From Sipunculus nudus (taxonomy: Eukaryota > Annelida > Sipuncula > Golfingiida > Sipunculidae): a stretch of DNA of 64,000 bases. The translations under genes were made by a program, and so were the position numbers. Every line of letters begins with the position of its first letter. Within the stretch, counting starts at the first letter, position 1. Below the pieces are notes generated by a model. That model did no database searches, was not told the origin of the DNA, and saw only the letters and a program-made list of their open reading frames with translations. This document shows positions 1 to 9,368 of this stretch, piece by piece. Where the stretch lies: assembly GCA_026874595.1 (NCBI GenBank), contig JAPPUL010000089.1, positions 62,001 to 126,000 of the forward strand, in the 5' to 3' direction.

Positions 1-2063
1 TAGGAGTGATAACGAATGGGACAGCAGTACTTGGGCTTGGGGACATAGGAGCACTTGCGGGCAAACCGGTAATGGAAGGGAAGGGGGTACTATTTAAGAA
101 GTTTGCGGATATAGATGTATTTGACATAGAGCTTGAGACAAAGGATAAGGATAAGTTTGTGGAGGCGGTAAAGCTAATGTCGCCGACGTTTGGAGGTATA
201 AATCTAGAAGACATAAGCGCACCGGACTGTTTTTATATAGAGAAGAAGTTAAAGGAAGAGCTTGACATACCGGTATTTCACGATGATCAGCATGGGACAG
301 CGATAATATCAGCGGCAGCGTTGTTGAATGCGGTAGAACTTGCGGGGAAGAAAATAGATGAAGTAGTAGTGGTGGTTAATGGGGCAGGGGCGGCGGGCAT
401 ATCATGCGCACGTTTATATATATCTGTGGGAGTAAGGAAGGAGAATATATTCATGTGCGATAGGCAGGGGGTTATATATGTGGGGAGGGAAGGCGAGATG
501 TGGGAGGAGAAGTTAGAATTTGCGATTGAGACGGATAAGAGGAGTTTAGGTGATGCGATGGATGGAGCAGATGTATTTGTGGGGCTATCGGTTGGGGGAG
601 TGGTAACACAGGCTATGGTAAAGAGGATGTCGAAGAATCCGATAGTATTTGCGATGGCAAATCCGGATCCTGAGATAACCTATCCGGAAGCACTTGAGGC
701 CCGAGATGATGTAATTATGGCAACGGGCCGAAGTGATTATCCGAATCAGGTAAATAATGTATTAGGCTTTCCGTTTATATTCCGGGGGGCACTAGATACG
801 AGTGCGCGCTCAATAAACGAGGAGATGAAGATAGCAGCAGTAAAAGCGTTAGCAGAGCTTGCGCGGGAGCCGGTACCGGATGAGGTATTAAAAGCATATA
901 ATATACATTATCTTGAATTTGGGCGGGAATATATAATACCAAAACCCTTTGACCCACGAGCCTTAACATATGTAGCGAGTGCAGTAGCGCGTGCAGCAGT
1001 AAGTAGCGGGGTTGCCAGGGCGCCGATAGAAGATTTTGAAGAATATAGATTAAAGCTTGAAAAGATACACGGGACGCGAGAATTCTTGGTAAGGAAGCTA
1101 ATAAACCGGGTAAGAGGAAAGAAACACTTAATAGTGTTTCCAGAAGGCAACTCAGATAAGATACTAAAGGCAGCACATGTACTATCAGATGAAAAGATAG
1201 CAACTCCTATATTGCTAGGAGACGAGGAAGAGATAATAGAGAAAGCAAGGAGTCAGAGGCTATCCCTTGAGGGAATAAAGATAGTGGATCCACTTAAATC
1301 AGAACGTAAAGATGCTTATGCAAAGAGGCTTTATACCTTGCGTCAGCGTAAGGGAGTATTTTTGGGGACAGCAGAAGATCTATTAAAGCAAAACATATAT
1401 TATGGGATGATGATGCTTGACATGGGAGATGCAGATGGTGTGGTATCAGGGGTAACGCGACCCTATCCGGATACAATGCGCCCTGCGCTTGAAGTGGTAA
1501 AGATACGTGATGATTTGCAGGTAGTATCTGGTTTTTATCTAGTAATGTTTAAGGATAGAACATTAATCTTTGCGGATACGACAGTAAATATAGATCCTAG
1601 TGCAGAGGAGCTTGCCCAAATAGCGTTTAACTGTGCGAAGGCGTCAAAGGCGTTTGGGATGGAACCTCGGATAGCGATGTTGTCGTTTTCAAATTTTGGA
1701 AGTGTAAGACACCGCTCGGCATCGAAGGTAGCAAAAGCGGTAAAGCTGGTTAGGCAAAGCAATCCGGATATAGTAGTAGATGGTGAGATGCACGCAGATG
1801 TAGCATTAAGTCCGGATTTGATAGAGGAGTTTTTCCCATTTTCGCATATAAGGGGACATGCGAATGTTTTAATATTCCCGGAGTTACACTCAGCAAATAT
1901 AGGATATAAGCTAATAAGCAAGCTAGCGAATGCAGAACTAATAGGTCCGATATTGATGGGGATGCAAAAGCCGGTGAATGTGCTTGAGAAGGGCTCGACA
2001 GTAGAAAACATAGTTAATATAGCAACGGTAACAGCGCTTGAGATAGATGAGGGGACATTTTAA
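1..2063 (+). CDS. maeB: NADP-type malic enzyme with C-terminal phosphotransacetylase-like domain, 5' truncated
   Basis: Oxidative decarboxylation of malate to pyruvate and CO2 in the cytoplasm. The reading frame is open to the window edge, and the first residues ([17 protein letters not shown]) are the internal malic-enzyme NAD(P)-binding core, so the true start lies upstream; the GTG at 6 is not the start. Residues about 1-330 of the visible part hold the malic enzyme domain ([28 protein letters not shown]). From about residue 360 ([14 protein letters not shown]) comes a phosphate acetyltransferase-like domain, as in MaeB, where it usually acts as a regulatory module rather than an active transacetylase. 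That regulatory role is family knowledge and cannot be seen here. The gene is followed by a 14-bp near-repeat (TTGATGCCTAAG twice) just after the stop. Confidence 0.95.
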   Translation, partial: GVITNGTAVLGLGDIGALAGKPVMEGKGVLFKKFADIDVFDIELETKDKDKFVEAVKLMSPTFGGINLEDISAPDCFYIEKKLKEELDIPVFHDDQHGTAIISAAALLNAVELAGKKIDEVVVVVNGAGAAGISCARLYISVGVRKENIFMCDRQGVIYVGREGEMWEEKLEFAIETDKRSLGDAMDGADVFVGLSVGGVVTQAMVKRMSKNPIVFAMANPDPEITYPEALEARDDVIMATGRSDYPNQVNNVLGFPFIFRGALDTSARSINEEMKIAAVKALAELAREPVPDEVLKAYNIHYLEFGREYIIPKPFDPRALTYVASAVARAAVSSGVARAPIEDFEEYRLKLEKIHGTREFLVRKLINRVRGKKHLIVFPEGNSDKILKAAHVLSDEKIATPILLGDEEEIIEKARSQRLSLEGIKIVDPLKSERKDAYAKRLYTLRQRKGVFLGTAEDLLKQNIYYGMMMLDMGDADGVVSGVTRPYPDTMRPALEVVKIRDDLQVVSGFYLVMFKDRTLIFADTTVNIDPSAEELAQIAFNCAKASKAFGMEPRIAMLSFSNFGSVRHRSASKVAKAVKLVRQSNPDIVVDGEMHADVALSPDLIEEFFPFSHIRGHANVLIFPELHSANIGYKLISKLANAELIGPILMGMQKPVNVLEKGSTVENIVNIATVTALEIDEGTF

Positions 2064-2270
2064 GTTTAATGATGTTGATGCCTAAGTTGATGCCTAAGTT
2101 GATGATAAATTAATAATAAATTAATGATAATAAGAATTAGGCTAAAAAATATAAAAGATATCTTAACTATAAAAGGGCTTATATGTAAGGACGATATACT
2201 AGGGCAAGCTTTTTTTTTAAAAAAACAAGAGAGAGGAGAAAAATAGAGTATTGATAATATGGCAAATTAG

Positions 2271-2927
2271 ATGGAAGTAAAGACACTAGAGCTTTTGAAG
2301 AGAGGGCTTAGCAGTCTTTCTATATATTATAGAGAAGAAGTTCTAGAAAAGCTTAAAAAGTATGTAAGCTTATACATGAGCTATAACGAGCGAGTAAACT
2401 TGTCATCGATAAGGGATGAGGAAGGAGTAGTAATCCGCCACATACTAGACAGCGCCTCGATATTTAAAGCATGCGCTTTGGAGGGGATAGAAGTTTATGG
2501 GAGACGTAGTATAGACCTTGGGAGTGGGGCAGGTTTTCCTGGGCTAGTATTAAAGATATTGGGAGATGGGAGTGGTTTTGGGTTTAGGATGGATTTAGCT
2601 GAGGTATCAAAGAAGAAGAATAGATTTTTAGAGAAAGTTTTATATGAGCTTGAGCTTTATGACGTAGGTCTTGTAGACTCATCAGCAGTAAGGGTTAGCA
2701 GGGATTATGATGTACTTTACAGCAGGGCATTTGGAAGTCTTAGTAAGATTATAAGAGAGGGTAGAAGGTATGTGAAGGGAGGAGGGCTATTGCTTTGTTA
2801 TAAGTCTCGGAAGGCATTTGAGGAGCTAGGTAGTTTAGAAGGGGGTGTCCAAAGCAGGTGCAGGGTGCTTGAGGTATCGGTACCCTATTTGTCAGAGGAG
2901 CGACAGATAGTGGTGGTAGAGGTTTAG
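2271..2927 (+). CDS. rsmG: 16S rRNA (guanine-N7)-methyltransferase RsmG (GidB)
   Basis: SAM-dependent methylation of G527 of 16S rRNA. The 218-aa length fits the family. The opening region has the family pattern YNERVNLSSIRDEEGVVIRHILDS, and the SAM-binding motif DLGSGAGFPGL lies at about residues 81-92. It sits directly upstream of parA-parB, the classic gidB-parA-parB arrangement near replication origins. The ATG at 2271 directly follows a TAG that closes a 3-codon mini-frame (ATG GCA AAT TAG), and the nearest good ribosome binding site (GAGAGGAG, about 2230) is about 30 bases upstream. Translation may therefore be weak or coupled through the mini-frame. Identification is secure; the start is less so. 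Confidence 0.93.
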   Translation: MEVKTLELLKRGLSSLSIYYREEVLEKLKKYVSLYMSYNERVNLSSIRDEEGVVIRHILDSASIFKACALEGIEVYGRRSIDLGSGAGFPGLVLKILGDGSGFGFRMDLAEVSKKKNRFLEKVLYELELYDVGLVDSSAVRVSRDYDVLYSRAFGSLSKIIREGRRYVKGGGLLLCYKSRKAFEELGSLEGGVQSRCRVLEVSVPYLSEERQIVVVEV

Positions 2928-2934
2928 TATTTAT

Positions 2935-2996
2935 ACAAATGATAAAGGATAAATGATAAAGGATAAAGGATAAAGGATAAAGGATAAAGGAAAGGA
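2935..2996. repeat. GGATAAA short tandem repeat between rsmG and parA
   Basis: Seven-base GGATAAA units (one variant AAATGATAAA) are repeated about seven times, starting about 10 bases after the rsmG stop. No function is visible. It resembles the other short tandem repeats that follow gene ends in this window. Confidence 0.8.
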
Positions 2997-3058
2997 TATT
3001 AAGAAATGATATATGTAGAACAAAATATAATATATAAAGTGGTTGTGCAGGGGGTAAA

Positions 3059-3817
3059 ATGGGACGAGTTATAACGATAGCGAATCAGAAGGGGGGTGTA
3101 GGTAAAACGACTACGGCAATAAACCTATCAGTATACGTAGCAAGTCAGGGGAAGGAAGTTTTAATAATAGATATAGACGCACAAGGGAATACGTGTAGTG
3201 GTCTTGGTATAAGTAAAGATGGTGATGCGGGTATATACGAAGTTTTGATGGAAGGGGTGTTACTAGAGGATGTAATAAAGCCAACAAGTTACAAAGGACT
3301 TGACATAGTGCCTGTTAATATAAACCTAGTAGGGGTCCAAGTTGAGCTTGCAAAGGAGGAGGGACGAGAGACTCGCTTACGGGATGCACTTAAGAGTGTC
3401 CGAGACAGATATAGTTATATATTTATAGATTGCCCGCCATCGCTTGATATAATGACAGTAAATGGTCTTGTAGCAGGAGATAGTGTATTAATCCCGTTAC
3501 AGTGTGAATATTTTGCATTGGAGGGGCTTGCGCAGTTATTACATACAATAAGCTTATTGCAAAAGGGATTAAATCCAAAGTTAGTGATAGAGGGAGTATT
3601 GCTAACGATGTATGACACGCGAACAAACTTATCAAATCGAGTACATGAAGAAGCGAAAGAGTTTTTCAAGGAAAAGGTTTATGAAACGGTAATACCGCGT
3701 AATGTAAAGCTTGCAGAGGCGCCAAGTCATGGCAAAGCGATTTCAAGTTATGATCCAAACTGCACAGGAGCAGAAAGTTACAAAAAGCTAGCAATGGAGA
3801 TATTAAGTTATGGGTAG
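3059..3817 (+). CDS. parA: Chromosome partitioning ATPase ParA (Soj)
   Basis: Walker-type partition ATPase that works with ParB to segregate chromosome origins. The 252-aa protein begins MGRVITIANQKGGVGKTTTAINLS: the deviant Walker A motif KGGVGKTT is at residues 11-18, Walker A' is DIDAQGN at about 40, and the Walker B-like segment IFIDCPPS lies at about 123. The length and the absence of an N-terminal HTH indicate a chromosomal Soj-type protein. It overlaps parB by 8 bp (parB starts at 3810), so the two are translationally coupled. A TATAAT at 3026-3031 could be the -10 box; no convincing -35 is seen. Confidence 0.96.
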   Translation: MGRVITIANQKGGVGKTTTAINLSVYVASQGKEVLIIDIDAQGNTCSGLGISKDGDAGIYEVLMEGVLLEDVIKPTSYKGLDIVPVNINLVGVQVELAKEEGRETRLRDALKSVRDRYSYIFIDCPPSLDIMTVNGLVAGDSVLIPLQCEYFALEGLAQLLHTISLLQKGLNPKLVIEGVLLTMYDTRTNLSNRVHEEAKEFFKEKVYETVIPRNVKLAEAPSHGKAISSYDPNCTGAESYKKLAMEILSYG

Positions 3818-4787
3818 AGAAGTACTTGGCAAAGGTCTTGGAGCGTTGTTGCAGGGAGGAGGGGGCAGGGGGGATGAGATAGTAAATGTAGATATAAATC
3901 TAATAGGAGCAAACGAGTTACAGCCGAGGAAATTATTTAATGCAGAGAAACTAAAGGAGCTCTCACGTTCTATAAAGGAGCAAGGCGTCTTACAACCGGT
4001 ATTGCTTAGGCTTTTAGAGTACAATAAATATGAGTTAATAGCTGGCGAGAGGCGACTTCGGGCATCGAAGTTAGCAGGTCTAAAGAGCATTCCATCGATA
4101 ATAAAGGAAATAGAGGGGGTACAAAGGTTAGAACTTGCCTTAATTGAGAATTTACAAAGGGAAGATTTAAACGCAATAGAAGAGGGAGAAAGTTATAAAT
4201 ATTTATTAAATCATCTAAAGATAACGCAAGAGGAGCTTGGCAAGAAGCTGGGTCGAAGTCGAGCTGCAATATCTAATACGATGAGGCTATTGAAGCTGCC
4301 TTTGGAGGTTCAGGAGTTAATAATAGCAGGGAAGCTTACAGAGGGGCATGGCAGGTCGCTTTTGGGTTTGACTGATTATAAGAATATACTTGCTGTTAAA
4401 GATTACTTTCTAAGAAATGGTGTAAGTGTAAGGGAGGCAGAACGGATAGTAGACAAAGTAAATCGAGAAGAAGTTGTAGAGCTTGGGAAGGACAAGCAAA
4501 TAAAGGATGCTGTAGCTGAGGGTTTAAAGGATGATGCTGAAAAACTTAGAAGTTTAGAAGAGGCTGCTTTAGAGGATGTTGATTTAGCAGGTGGGGAGAT
4601 GGAAGGGGAAAGGCTTATAAACGACATGGAAGGTTTAATAAAAGAATATTTTATAAAGAAAGATTTGAAAGCAAACGTAAAGATAACAAAAGACCGCAGC
4701 ACATTGGCTAAAGGCAAGATAGAAATAAGCTATAATAGCAATACTGAGCTTAAGGCAATATTAAAGGCTATAGGGCTTGAACTTTAA
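3810..4787 (+). CDS. parB: Chromosome partitioning protein ParB (Spo0J)
   Basis: Binds parS sites and spreads on DNA using CTP. The 325-aa protein starts with the conserved MGREVLGKGLGALL, followed by the ParB N-terminal nucleotide-binding domain (QPRKLFN; GERRLRASKLAGL at about residues 75-87) and the signature ENLQREDLNAIEEGESY at about 112. The HTH ITQEELGKKLGRSRAAISN follows at about 137-155, and a C-terminal dimerisation domain completes it. The region between about 220 and 265 is acidic and longer than usual. It forms an operon with parA. I did not find a parS site (TGTTNCACGTGAAACA-like) by eye. Confidence 0.96.
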   Translation: MGREVLGKGLGALLQGGGGRGDEIVNVDINLIGANELQPRKLFNAEKLKELSRSIKEQGVLQPVLLRLLEYNKYELIAGERRLRASKLAGLKSIPSIIKEIEGVQRLELALIENLQREDLNAIEEGESYKYLLNHLKITQEELGKKLGRSRAAISNTMRLLKLPLEVQELIIAGKLTEGHGRSLLGLTDYKNILAVKDYFLRNGVSVREAERIVDKVNREEVVELGKDKQIKDAVAEGLKDDAEKLRSLEEAALEDVDLAGGEMEGERLINDMEGLIKEYFIKKDLKANVKITKDRSTLAKGKIEISYNSNTELKAILKAIGLEL

Positions 4788-4821
4788 GAACCTTTAGGCA
4801 CGTCTTTTTCTAGAAAAAGAC
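4786..4821. terminator. 20-bp palindrome and shared 15-base element between convergent parB and fapA-like genes
   Basis: Bases 4802-4821 form a perfect 20-base palindrome (GTCTTTTTCT and its complement) across the last codons of the minus-strand FapA gene and just past the parB stop. It could act as a bidirectional terminator stem, although it is AT-rich and has no loop. Bases 4786-4800 (AAGAACCTTTAGGCA) reappear inverted at the end of fbaB (8180-8194). Confidence 0.35.
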
Positions 4822-6806
4822 ACAGAGTCTTTCTTTTTCTTTTTAGCCTGATTTAAATCCTTAAAGAAGGATGTTTGTATAGACTTATCCTTTGGCTGCT
4901 GATATTGTGATGTTTTAATAGAGCCTTCTTTATCTAAAGTAAAGGAGACATGAGCATTATTACTATTTATTTTAGTTGTGGTATTTTTAATAGTAACTTC
5001 GACCCTTGGATATATAGTATCAAATACAGAAATAACACCTTGGCTTGATACACTTTGAAGGTATACTTTAAGTTCATCTAAATCTTTATTAATTTCATCG
5101 AACCTTTGAACGTAGTGTGTTTTATTTTCAATCATTTTGTTAAGAGCAACGTGTTTATCAATGGGGAAGTTGTCCCTTGCAGCTTGCTTTTGCTTTTTCA
5201 TAGTGTTAATGTCGTTGGACAATTCGTTTAGTTTATGTTCAATTTCATCTTTATTTGCTTCTAATACTCTAAGCCTTTCTTTAGCCTCAGGGGCAATACC
5301 AGCCTCTACTTTAGTCTCTGTATAACTTTGAGAGCCCAGAACCTTAGCCTGTATTTCTTCCGAAGCTCGGATATGGCCACCTGTTATCGTGCCGCGTTTG
5401 CCAAGACAATATACATTCTTCCCATCAACATGACTATTTAATATGCCATCTGTTATAACCACGTTGCCTGCCGCTCTTACGTTTGCATTCTCTATGAATT
5501 TTGAAATGACATCTTTGCCTGCCTTTACAAGCCCTCCTTCTTTTCCTACTATCCCTCTTTGCACTATTATATCTGCGTCAGCTTCAATCTCGCATTTGCC
5601 TATATTTCCACTTACGTATATATTCCCTGCAGCCTTAACGCTAAATCCATCTTCTATATTACCAGATACATGTACATCTCCTAAAAATACTATTGACCCC
5701 GTTTTTACCCCAACATTGCCATTTACCTTATGAATTGGCTCAACTTCGAAAACATTATCTTCGTATACTGCACGTCCTGCTCCTGAGGCTATAACCTCAA
5801 GACCGTTTTCTAATACACGTGCATTCTTGCCAACCAAAAGCTCAACATCAGCTCCATCTGAGGGCTCTATATCCCTGCCTGTAACTGTCTTGCCTGGACT
5901 CCCTTTTGTGCTCGGCTCTTTTACTGCCAATAGTTGCCCGCTTACTACATTATGGATTAAGCCAAAGTCTGCAAAAAAATCTACCTTACCTGCTTCGTCC
6001 TCTACTAAGTTTATCTCTTGTTTATTGTCAAAGTATAATTTAATTTGGGCATTTTTACCGTTTTCTGGCCTAATCCCTTCTGCTATCACTACAGGATATC
6101 CGTATTTCCCATTCTCTATTATATCTTTTATCTTCTCTTCATTTATTCCATAACTTATTCCATATGATTTTAGTTGACTCATTACCTCGGCAACCTCAAG
6201 TACTCGTCCGCAAAATAACGGCGGGTTTATAGTCAATGTTGCGTTTAATTCATCTTGTGATATGTTTACTTCCTTTATCCTTGAATCATATTCTATGTCA
6301 GGACGGTATTCTCCTATCTTGACCCACTCATTTTGTGCTTTTTTTACTGCTTCTTTTATCTTATCAAGTTGTGAGCCTTTGTATTGTTTCTTCTCAAGTA
6401 AATTGATTGCCTTTTCAAGTTTTACTCTTCTCCCAAGCCCTTTAGGTGGACTTATCTTTATAAATATTCCTGTTTTGCGCGATATGAAGCTTATAGTCCC
6501 ATCTATATCTTTTGGCTCTTCTTCTATTATCTTTGCTTTACTCTCTTCTGGTGCTTGGCTTTCTTCTATCTTCTCCTCGCCTTTTGTTATATCTCCATAT
6601 ACCAACACCCTGTATCTCTTCCGACCAAACCCCATAAAACCCTTACTCCCTTTTTCAAGCACTTCATATTCTATATCCTTCATTTGCAGTAAATACCTTC
6701 CCTTCTCAAGACACTCTGACAAACTATACCCACTTACCTCTTTCTCCACCTTTTTTTCTACTTCTTGTGTCTTTAATTGGTTTTTAAGATCCTTAAATGT
6801 TGGCAT
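4794..6806 (-). CDS. FapA-family (DUF342) protein with N-terminal Jag_N domain
   Basis: Large cytoplasmic protein of the DUF342/FapA family, whose members have been linked to cell-surface or flagellar functions; its biochemical role is unknown. Residues about 25-70 (SLSECLEKGRYLLQMKDIEY then GSKGFMGFGRKRYRVLVY) match the Jag_N domain, a small RNA-binding-associated module. Residues about 190-480 form the glycine-rich beta-helix typical of FapA (VTGRDIEPSDGADVELL, AAGNIYVSGNIGKCEIEADADIIV). A coiled coil follows at about 500-580, and the end is Lys/Arg-rich. The 670-aa length is usual. Coding is convergent with parB. The ATG at 6806 has GGAGAG only 3 bases upstream, a tight spacing. Confidence 0.85.
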   Translation of the reverse strand: MPTFKDLKNQLKTQEVEKKVEKEVSGYSLSECLEKGRYLLQMKDIEYEVLEKGSKGFMGFGRKRYRVLVYGDITKGEEKIEESQAPEESKAKIIEEEPKDIDGTISFISRKTGIFIKISPPKGLGRRVKLEKAINLLEKKQYKGSQLDKIKEAVKKAQNEWVKIGEYRPDIEYDSRIKEVNISQDELNATLTINPPLFCGRVLEVAEVMSQLKSYGISYGINEEKIKDIIENGKYGYPVVIAEGIRPENGKNAQIKLYFDNKQEINLVEDEAGKVDFFADFGLIHNVVSGQLLAVKEPSTKGSPGKTVTGRDIEPSDGADVELLVGKNARVLENGLEVIASGAGRAVYEDNVFEVEPIHKVNGNVGVKTGSIVFLGDVHVSGNIEDGFSVKAAGNIYVSGNIGKCEIEADADIIVQRGIVGKEGGLVKAGKDVISKFIENANVRAAGNVVITDGILNSHVDGKNVYCLGKRGTITGGHIRASEEIQAKVLGSQSYTETKVEAGIAPEAKERLRVLEANKDEIEHKLNELSNDINTMKKQKQAARDNFPIDKHVALNKMIENKTHYVQRFDEINKDLDELKVYLQSVSSQGVISVFDTIYPRVEVTIKNTTTKINSNNAHVSFTLDKEGSIKTSQYQQPKDKSIQTSFFKDLNQAKKKKKDSVSFSRKRRA

Positions 6807-7130
6807 CTACTCTCCACAATGTACATAGGCTGTACGTCTTTTATTTTATGGATTATTTATAACTCTTTTACTTAAAGATATATACTTCGTCTTTAAATTT
6901 ATATCTTATACTAATATTTTTTTGCTTAGTTTTATATTATTAGGACCTCTTTTAGTTTTCGTTTGTTTTTTTAGTTAACTTTATTTAAGTTTACAAAAAA
7001 TTGGGACCCTTTTGTATATAGGAAACACTTATATGTTAGTGTTCAACTCTATAGTATAGAGATTAGTGTTCCACATGTTTTAAGATTTACGTATTTTCTT
7101 ATGCGTTTATATATTCTAGGAGTTTTTTTT
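6807..7130. promoter_or_regulatory. Divergent regulatory gap between fapA-like gene and fbaB, with inverted repeats
   Basis: This AT-rich 324-bp gap holds the promoters of two divergent genes. Close to fbaB lie GGAAACACT (7021-7029), AGTGTTC (7038-7044), the perfect inverted repeat CTCTATAGTATAGAG (7047-7061) and AGTGTTCC (7065-7072). The outer arms are inverted copies of each other around the central palindrome, as expected for a repressor operator or an RNA stem in the fbaB leader. No gene is seen in the gap. Confidence 0.4.
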
Positions 7131-8186
7131 ATGATAGACAAAATTGTTAAACATATTGGAGATAAGGAAGCTGACTTTCTTTTGAGTCATAAGTGCAGTA
7201 CAATAGATAAGAGTCTTTTGCATCTGCCGGGCCCCGATTTTGTCGATAGAGTGTTCCTTAACTCCGACCGTCCTAATCGTGTGCTTGGAAAACTTTCTTG
7301 GCTTTTTTACTCAGGCCGTCTTGCTGGTTCTGGCTATCTTTCTATATTGCCTGTTGATCAGGGCATTGAACATTCTGCGGGAGCCTCATTTGCTAAAAAC
7401 CCTATATACTTTGATGGTGAGAATATATTAAAACTTGCAATTGAAGGCGGGTGTAGTGCAGTTGCTAGTACCTATGGCGTTTTAGGGTCAATAGCAAGAC
7501 GATATGCACATAAAATCCCGCTTATTCTTAAAATAAATCATAATGAGTTTTTGACTTATCCTAATAAGTATGATCAGATTATGTTTGCAAATGTAGAACA
7601 TGCGGCTGAGATGGGTTGTGCGGCGGTTGGAGCAACTATTTATTTTGGTTCTAAGGAAAGCAGCCGACAGATTATCGAGGTGTCAGAAGCCTTTCATAAG
7701 GCGCATGAGCTTGGCATGGCAACAATACTTTGGTGCTACCTTAGGAATTCGGAATTTAAAAAGAAGGATAAGGATTATCATGTGGCATCTGATCTTAGTG
7801 CCCAAGCTAACCATCTTGGAGTAACCATAGAAGCAGATATAATTAAACAAAAGCTTCCTGAGAATAATGGCGGCTTTAATGCACTTAAGTTTGGCAAGAC
7901 CGACTCACTTGTATATAGCAAACTGACAACAGATCATCCAATAGACCTAACGCGTTATCAAGTTGCCAATTGTTATATGGGAAGAGCAGGACTTATTAAT
8001 TCAGGTGGAGCATCGGGTGATAACGACTTTCATGATGCAGTGAAAACTGCAATAATAAATAAGCGAGCGGGTGGCATGGGGCTTATATCTGGACGCAAGG
8101 CATTTCAACGGCCTATGAAAGAGGGTATAAAGCTTTTAAATGCTATACAAGATGTTTTTCTGTCTAAGGATGTAAGTGTTGCCTAA
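7131..8186 (+). CDS. fbaB: Class I fructose-bisphosphate aldolase, FbaB (DhnA) type
   Basis: Schiff-base aldolase that interconverts fructose-1,6-bisphosphate with DHAP and glyceraldehyde-3-phosphate. The start is ATG 7131, not the upstream ATG at 7101, because CTAGGAG sits 8 bases before it and the resulting 351 aa match the family length. Nearly the whole chain carries FbaB signatures: [64 protein letters not shown] and [12 protein letters not shown]. The coding strand is T-rich and much less purine-rich than the neighbouring genes, which suggests a different origin or expression class. The inverted repeats upstream suggest regulation. Identification is very secure. Confidence 0.97.
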   Translation: MIDKIVKHIGDKEADFLLSHKCSTIDKSLLHLPGPDFVDRVFLNSDRPNRVLGKLSWLFYSGRLAGSGYLSILPVDQGIEHSAGASFAKNPIYFDGENILKLAIEGGCSAVASTYGVLGSIARRYAHKIPLILKINHNEFLTYPNKYDQIMFANVEHAAEMGCAAVGATIYFGSKESSRQIIEVSEAFHKAHELGMATILWCYLRNSEFKKKDKDYHVASDLSAQANHLGVTIEADIIKQKLPENNGGFNALKFGKTDSLVYSKLTTDHPIDLTRYQVANCYMGRAGLINSGGASGDNDFHDAVKTAIINKRAGGMGLISGRKAFQRPMKEGIKLLNAIQDVFLSKDVSVA

Positions 8187-8215
8187 AGGTTCTTTATTTT
8201 TTATGGTATTGTAAT

Positions 8216-8695
8216 TTATGGTAGTATTATCATATTGCTAAGAGGGCTGTCTAAGTTGTCGAGGGAGCTATATGCTGATACAAAGATAACGTTACCGGAT
8301 GTAGTATTTTGAATTTTTATGTCAAAAGCGTGGGTGCTACTTTTTACTCTACTTATGTCTTTTGGATTATTCGAATTACTAATCGAAGGGATATCAGAGC
8401 CTTTATTATCTGCGTCAAGAGGCAAAGAGCTATTGTCTATAACAAAAGACCTATCTTTGTTTTTATGTGCAGTTATAATTTCGCTTTCCTTGCCATACCA
8501 TACATTGTATCCTGAGAAATGGTTTTCGTTATTATAGCCGCTTATTTTTATAGTTGTATCTCCTGCGCTGCAAGGCTCACATTTTATAAAAGGCAGTTCA
8601 AGATCATCAGTTAAATCGCTTTCGATAGTACACATTACTTGGCTTGATAAAAGGATTAAAAGAATAAGTAAGTTTATTTTAGTGATATTAATCAT
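8216..8695 (-). CDS. Small exported protein with FN3-like domain, probable lipoprotein
   Basis: Function unknown. The 159-aa product starts with a short charged stretch and a hydrophobic segment (INLLILLILLSSQ), ending in VMC at about residue 22, which could be a relaxed lipobox. The mature part resembles one fibronectin type III-like domain (TTIKISGYNNENHFSGYNVWYGKE near the start, NVIFVSAYSSLDNLDSPLSN near the end). It is a paralogue of the gene at 8778-9335: both have the pattern 'N.FSGYN.WYG'/'N.FWGYNIYI' and a closing 'SAYS..D...SPLS'. The two lie in tandem and may be co-transcribed. The export prediction is reasonable; lipid attachment is uncertain. Confidence 0.7.
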   Translation of the reverse strand: MINITKINLLILLILLSSQVMCTIESDLTDDLELPFIKCEPCSAGDTTIKISGYNNENHFSGYNVWYGKESEIITAHKNKDRSFVIDNSSLPLDADNKGSDIPSISNSNNPKDISRVKSSTHAFDIKIQNTTSGNVIFVSAYSSLDNLDSPLSNMIILP

Positions 8696-8702
8696 ATAAA
8701 TC

Positions 8703-8782
8703 CGTTTTGCTGTTTACTTTATGAGTTTTAGAATATAACCCCAAATCAATCTTTCTATCCTCGTTTTGCTGTTTACTTTATG
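8703..8782. repeat. 21-bp direct repeat at the 3' end of the FN3 lipoprotein gene
   Basis: CGTTTTGCTGTTTACTTTAT plus G occurs at 8703-8723 and again at 8762-8782. The second copy contains the stop codon of the minus-strand gene at 8778-9335, so the 3' end of that gene has been copied into the gap before the next gene. Confidence 0.8.
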
Positions 8783-9335
8783 GGTCCTCAACTTCTACTA
8801 TCTCGCTTAATGCGCTTTCAATATGCCCATATTTATCATATGCACTAACTGCTATAGAATATTGTACATTATCAAGACCATTTCCGTCAGGTTGTTTTTT
8901 AAAGGTATATTCTACTTCAGTTGGATTTGTACGTGGACTTGCGGATACCATATCAGAATCTTTTATAGTCGGAAGGTCGTCAGAACTTTCGTGTTTTATA
9001 ATATACTTGTCTTCTATCTCTTCGTTTATAGTTCTGTCACTATTAATATGCCTTGCTTTGTTTTCTTCAATCTCGCCTTTATTCTCAGCTATGTAAATAT
9101 TATAACCCCAGAAGTTGCTTTCTGGGTTATAAGCCCAAAAGGTTACAGTTATGCTGCCATCGGCATCTCTTGTAGCCCTAAGGTGTTTAGGAGCGTTAAG
9201 ATCGTCAACAAATTCAACAGAAGGCAAACCACAATTTGATTTAGTTATAATGGCGGTTAGTAATATAATGGCGGTAAGCAAAGCCTTAGATGGTTTATAT
9301 ATCTTTTGTATCTTAGTCTTAATGAAAGAAAGCAT
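8778..9335 (-). CDS. Exported FN3-like domain protein, probable lipoprotein
   Basis: Function unknown. The 185-aa product has a basic N-terminus (MLSFIKTKIQKIYKPSK), a hydrophobic segment (ALLTAIILLTAIITKS) and a Cys in SNCG at about residue 34, consistent with a permissive spirochaete-like lipobox. One FN3-like beta domain follows: LRATRDADGSITVTFWAYNP at about 53-72, FWGYNIYIAENKGEI, then YSIAVSAYDKYGHIESALSE near the end. It is a tandem paralogue of 8216-8695, with 82 bases between them. A periplasmic or surface location is likely; no enzymatic motif is seen. Confidence 0.7.
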   Translation of the reverse strand: MLSFIKTKIQKIYKPSKALLTAIILLTAIITKSNCGLPSVEFVDDLNAPKHLRATRDADGSITVTFWAYNPESNFWGYNIYIAENKGEIEENKARHINSDRTINEEIEDKYIIKHESSDDLPTIKDSDMVSASPRTNPTEVEYTFKKQPDGNGLDNVQYSIAVSAYDKYGHIESALSEIVEVEDP

Positions 9336-9368
9336 GGTATAGTATAATTATAGGTATTAAAATAGTTA

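Noticed and set aside
1-8. TAG at the window start as the end of another gene, with GTG 6 as the maeB start
   Set aside because: The TAG is out of frame with maeB, and the maeB sequence begins in mid-domain, so the gene is simply cut by the window edge.
775-1203. 142-aa minus-strand ORF
   Set aside because: Leu/Ser-rich shadow of maeB.
6262-6828. 188-aa plus-strand ORF
   Set aside because: It is antisense to the well-supported FapA-family gene and has the Ser/Phe/Pro-rich composition typical of shadows.
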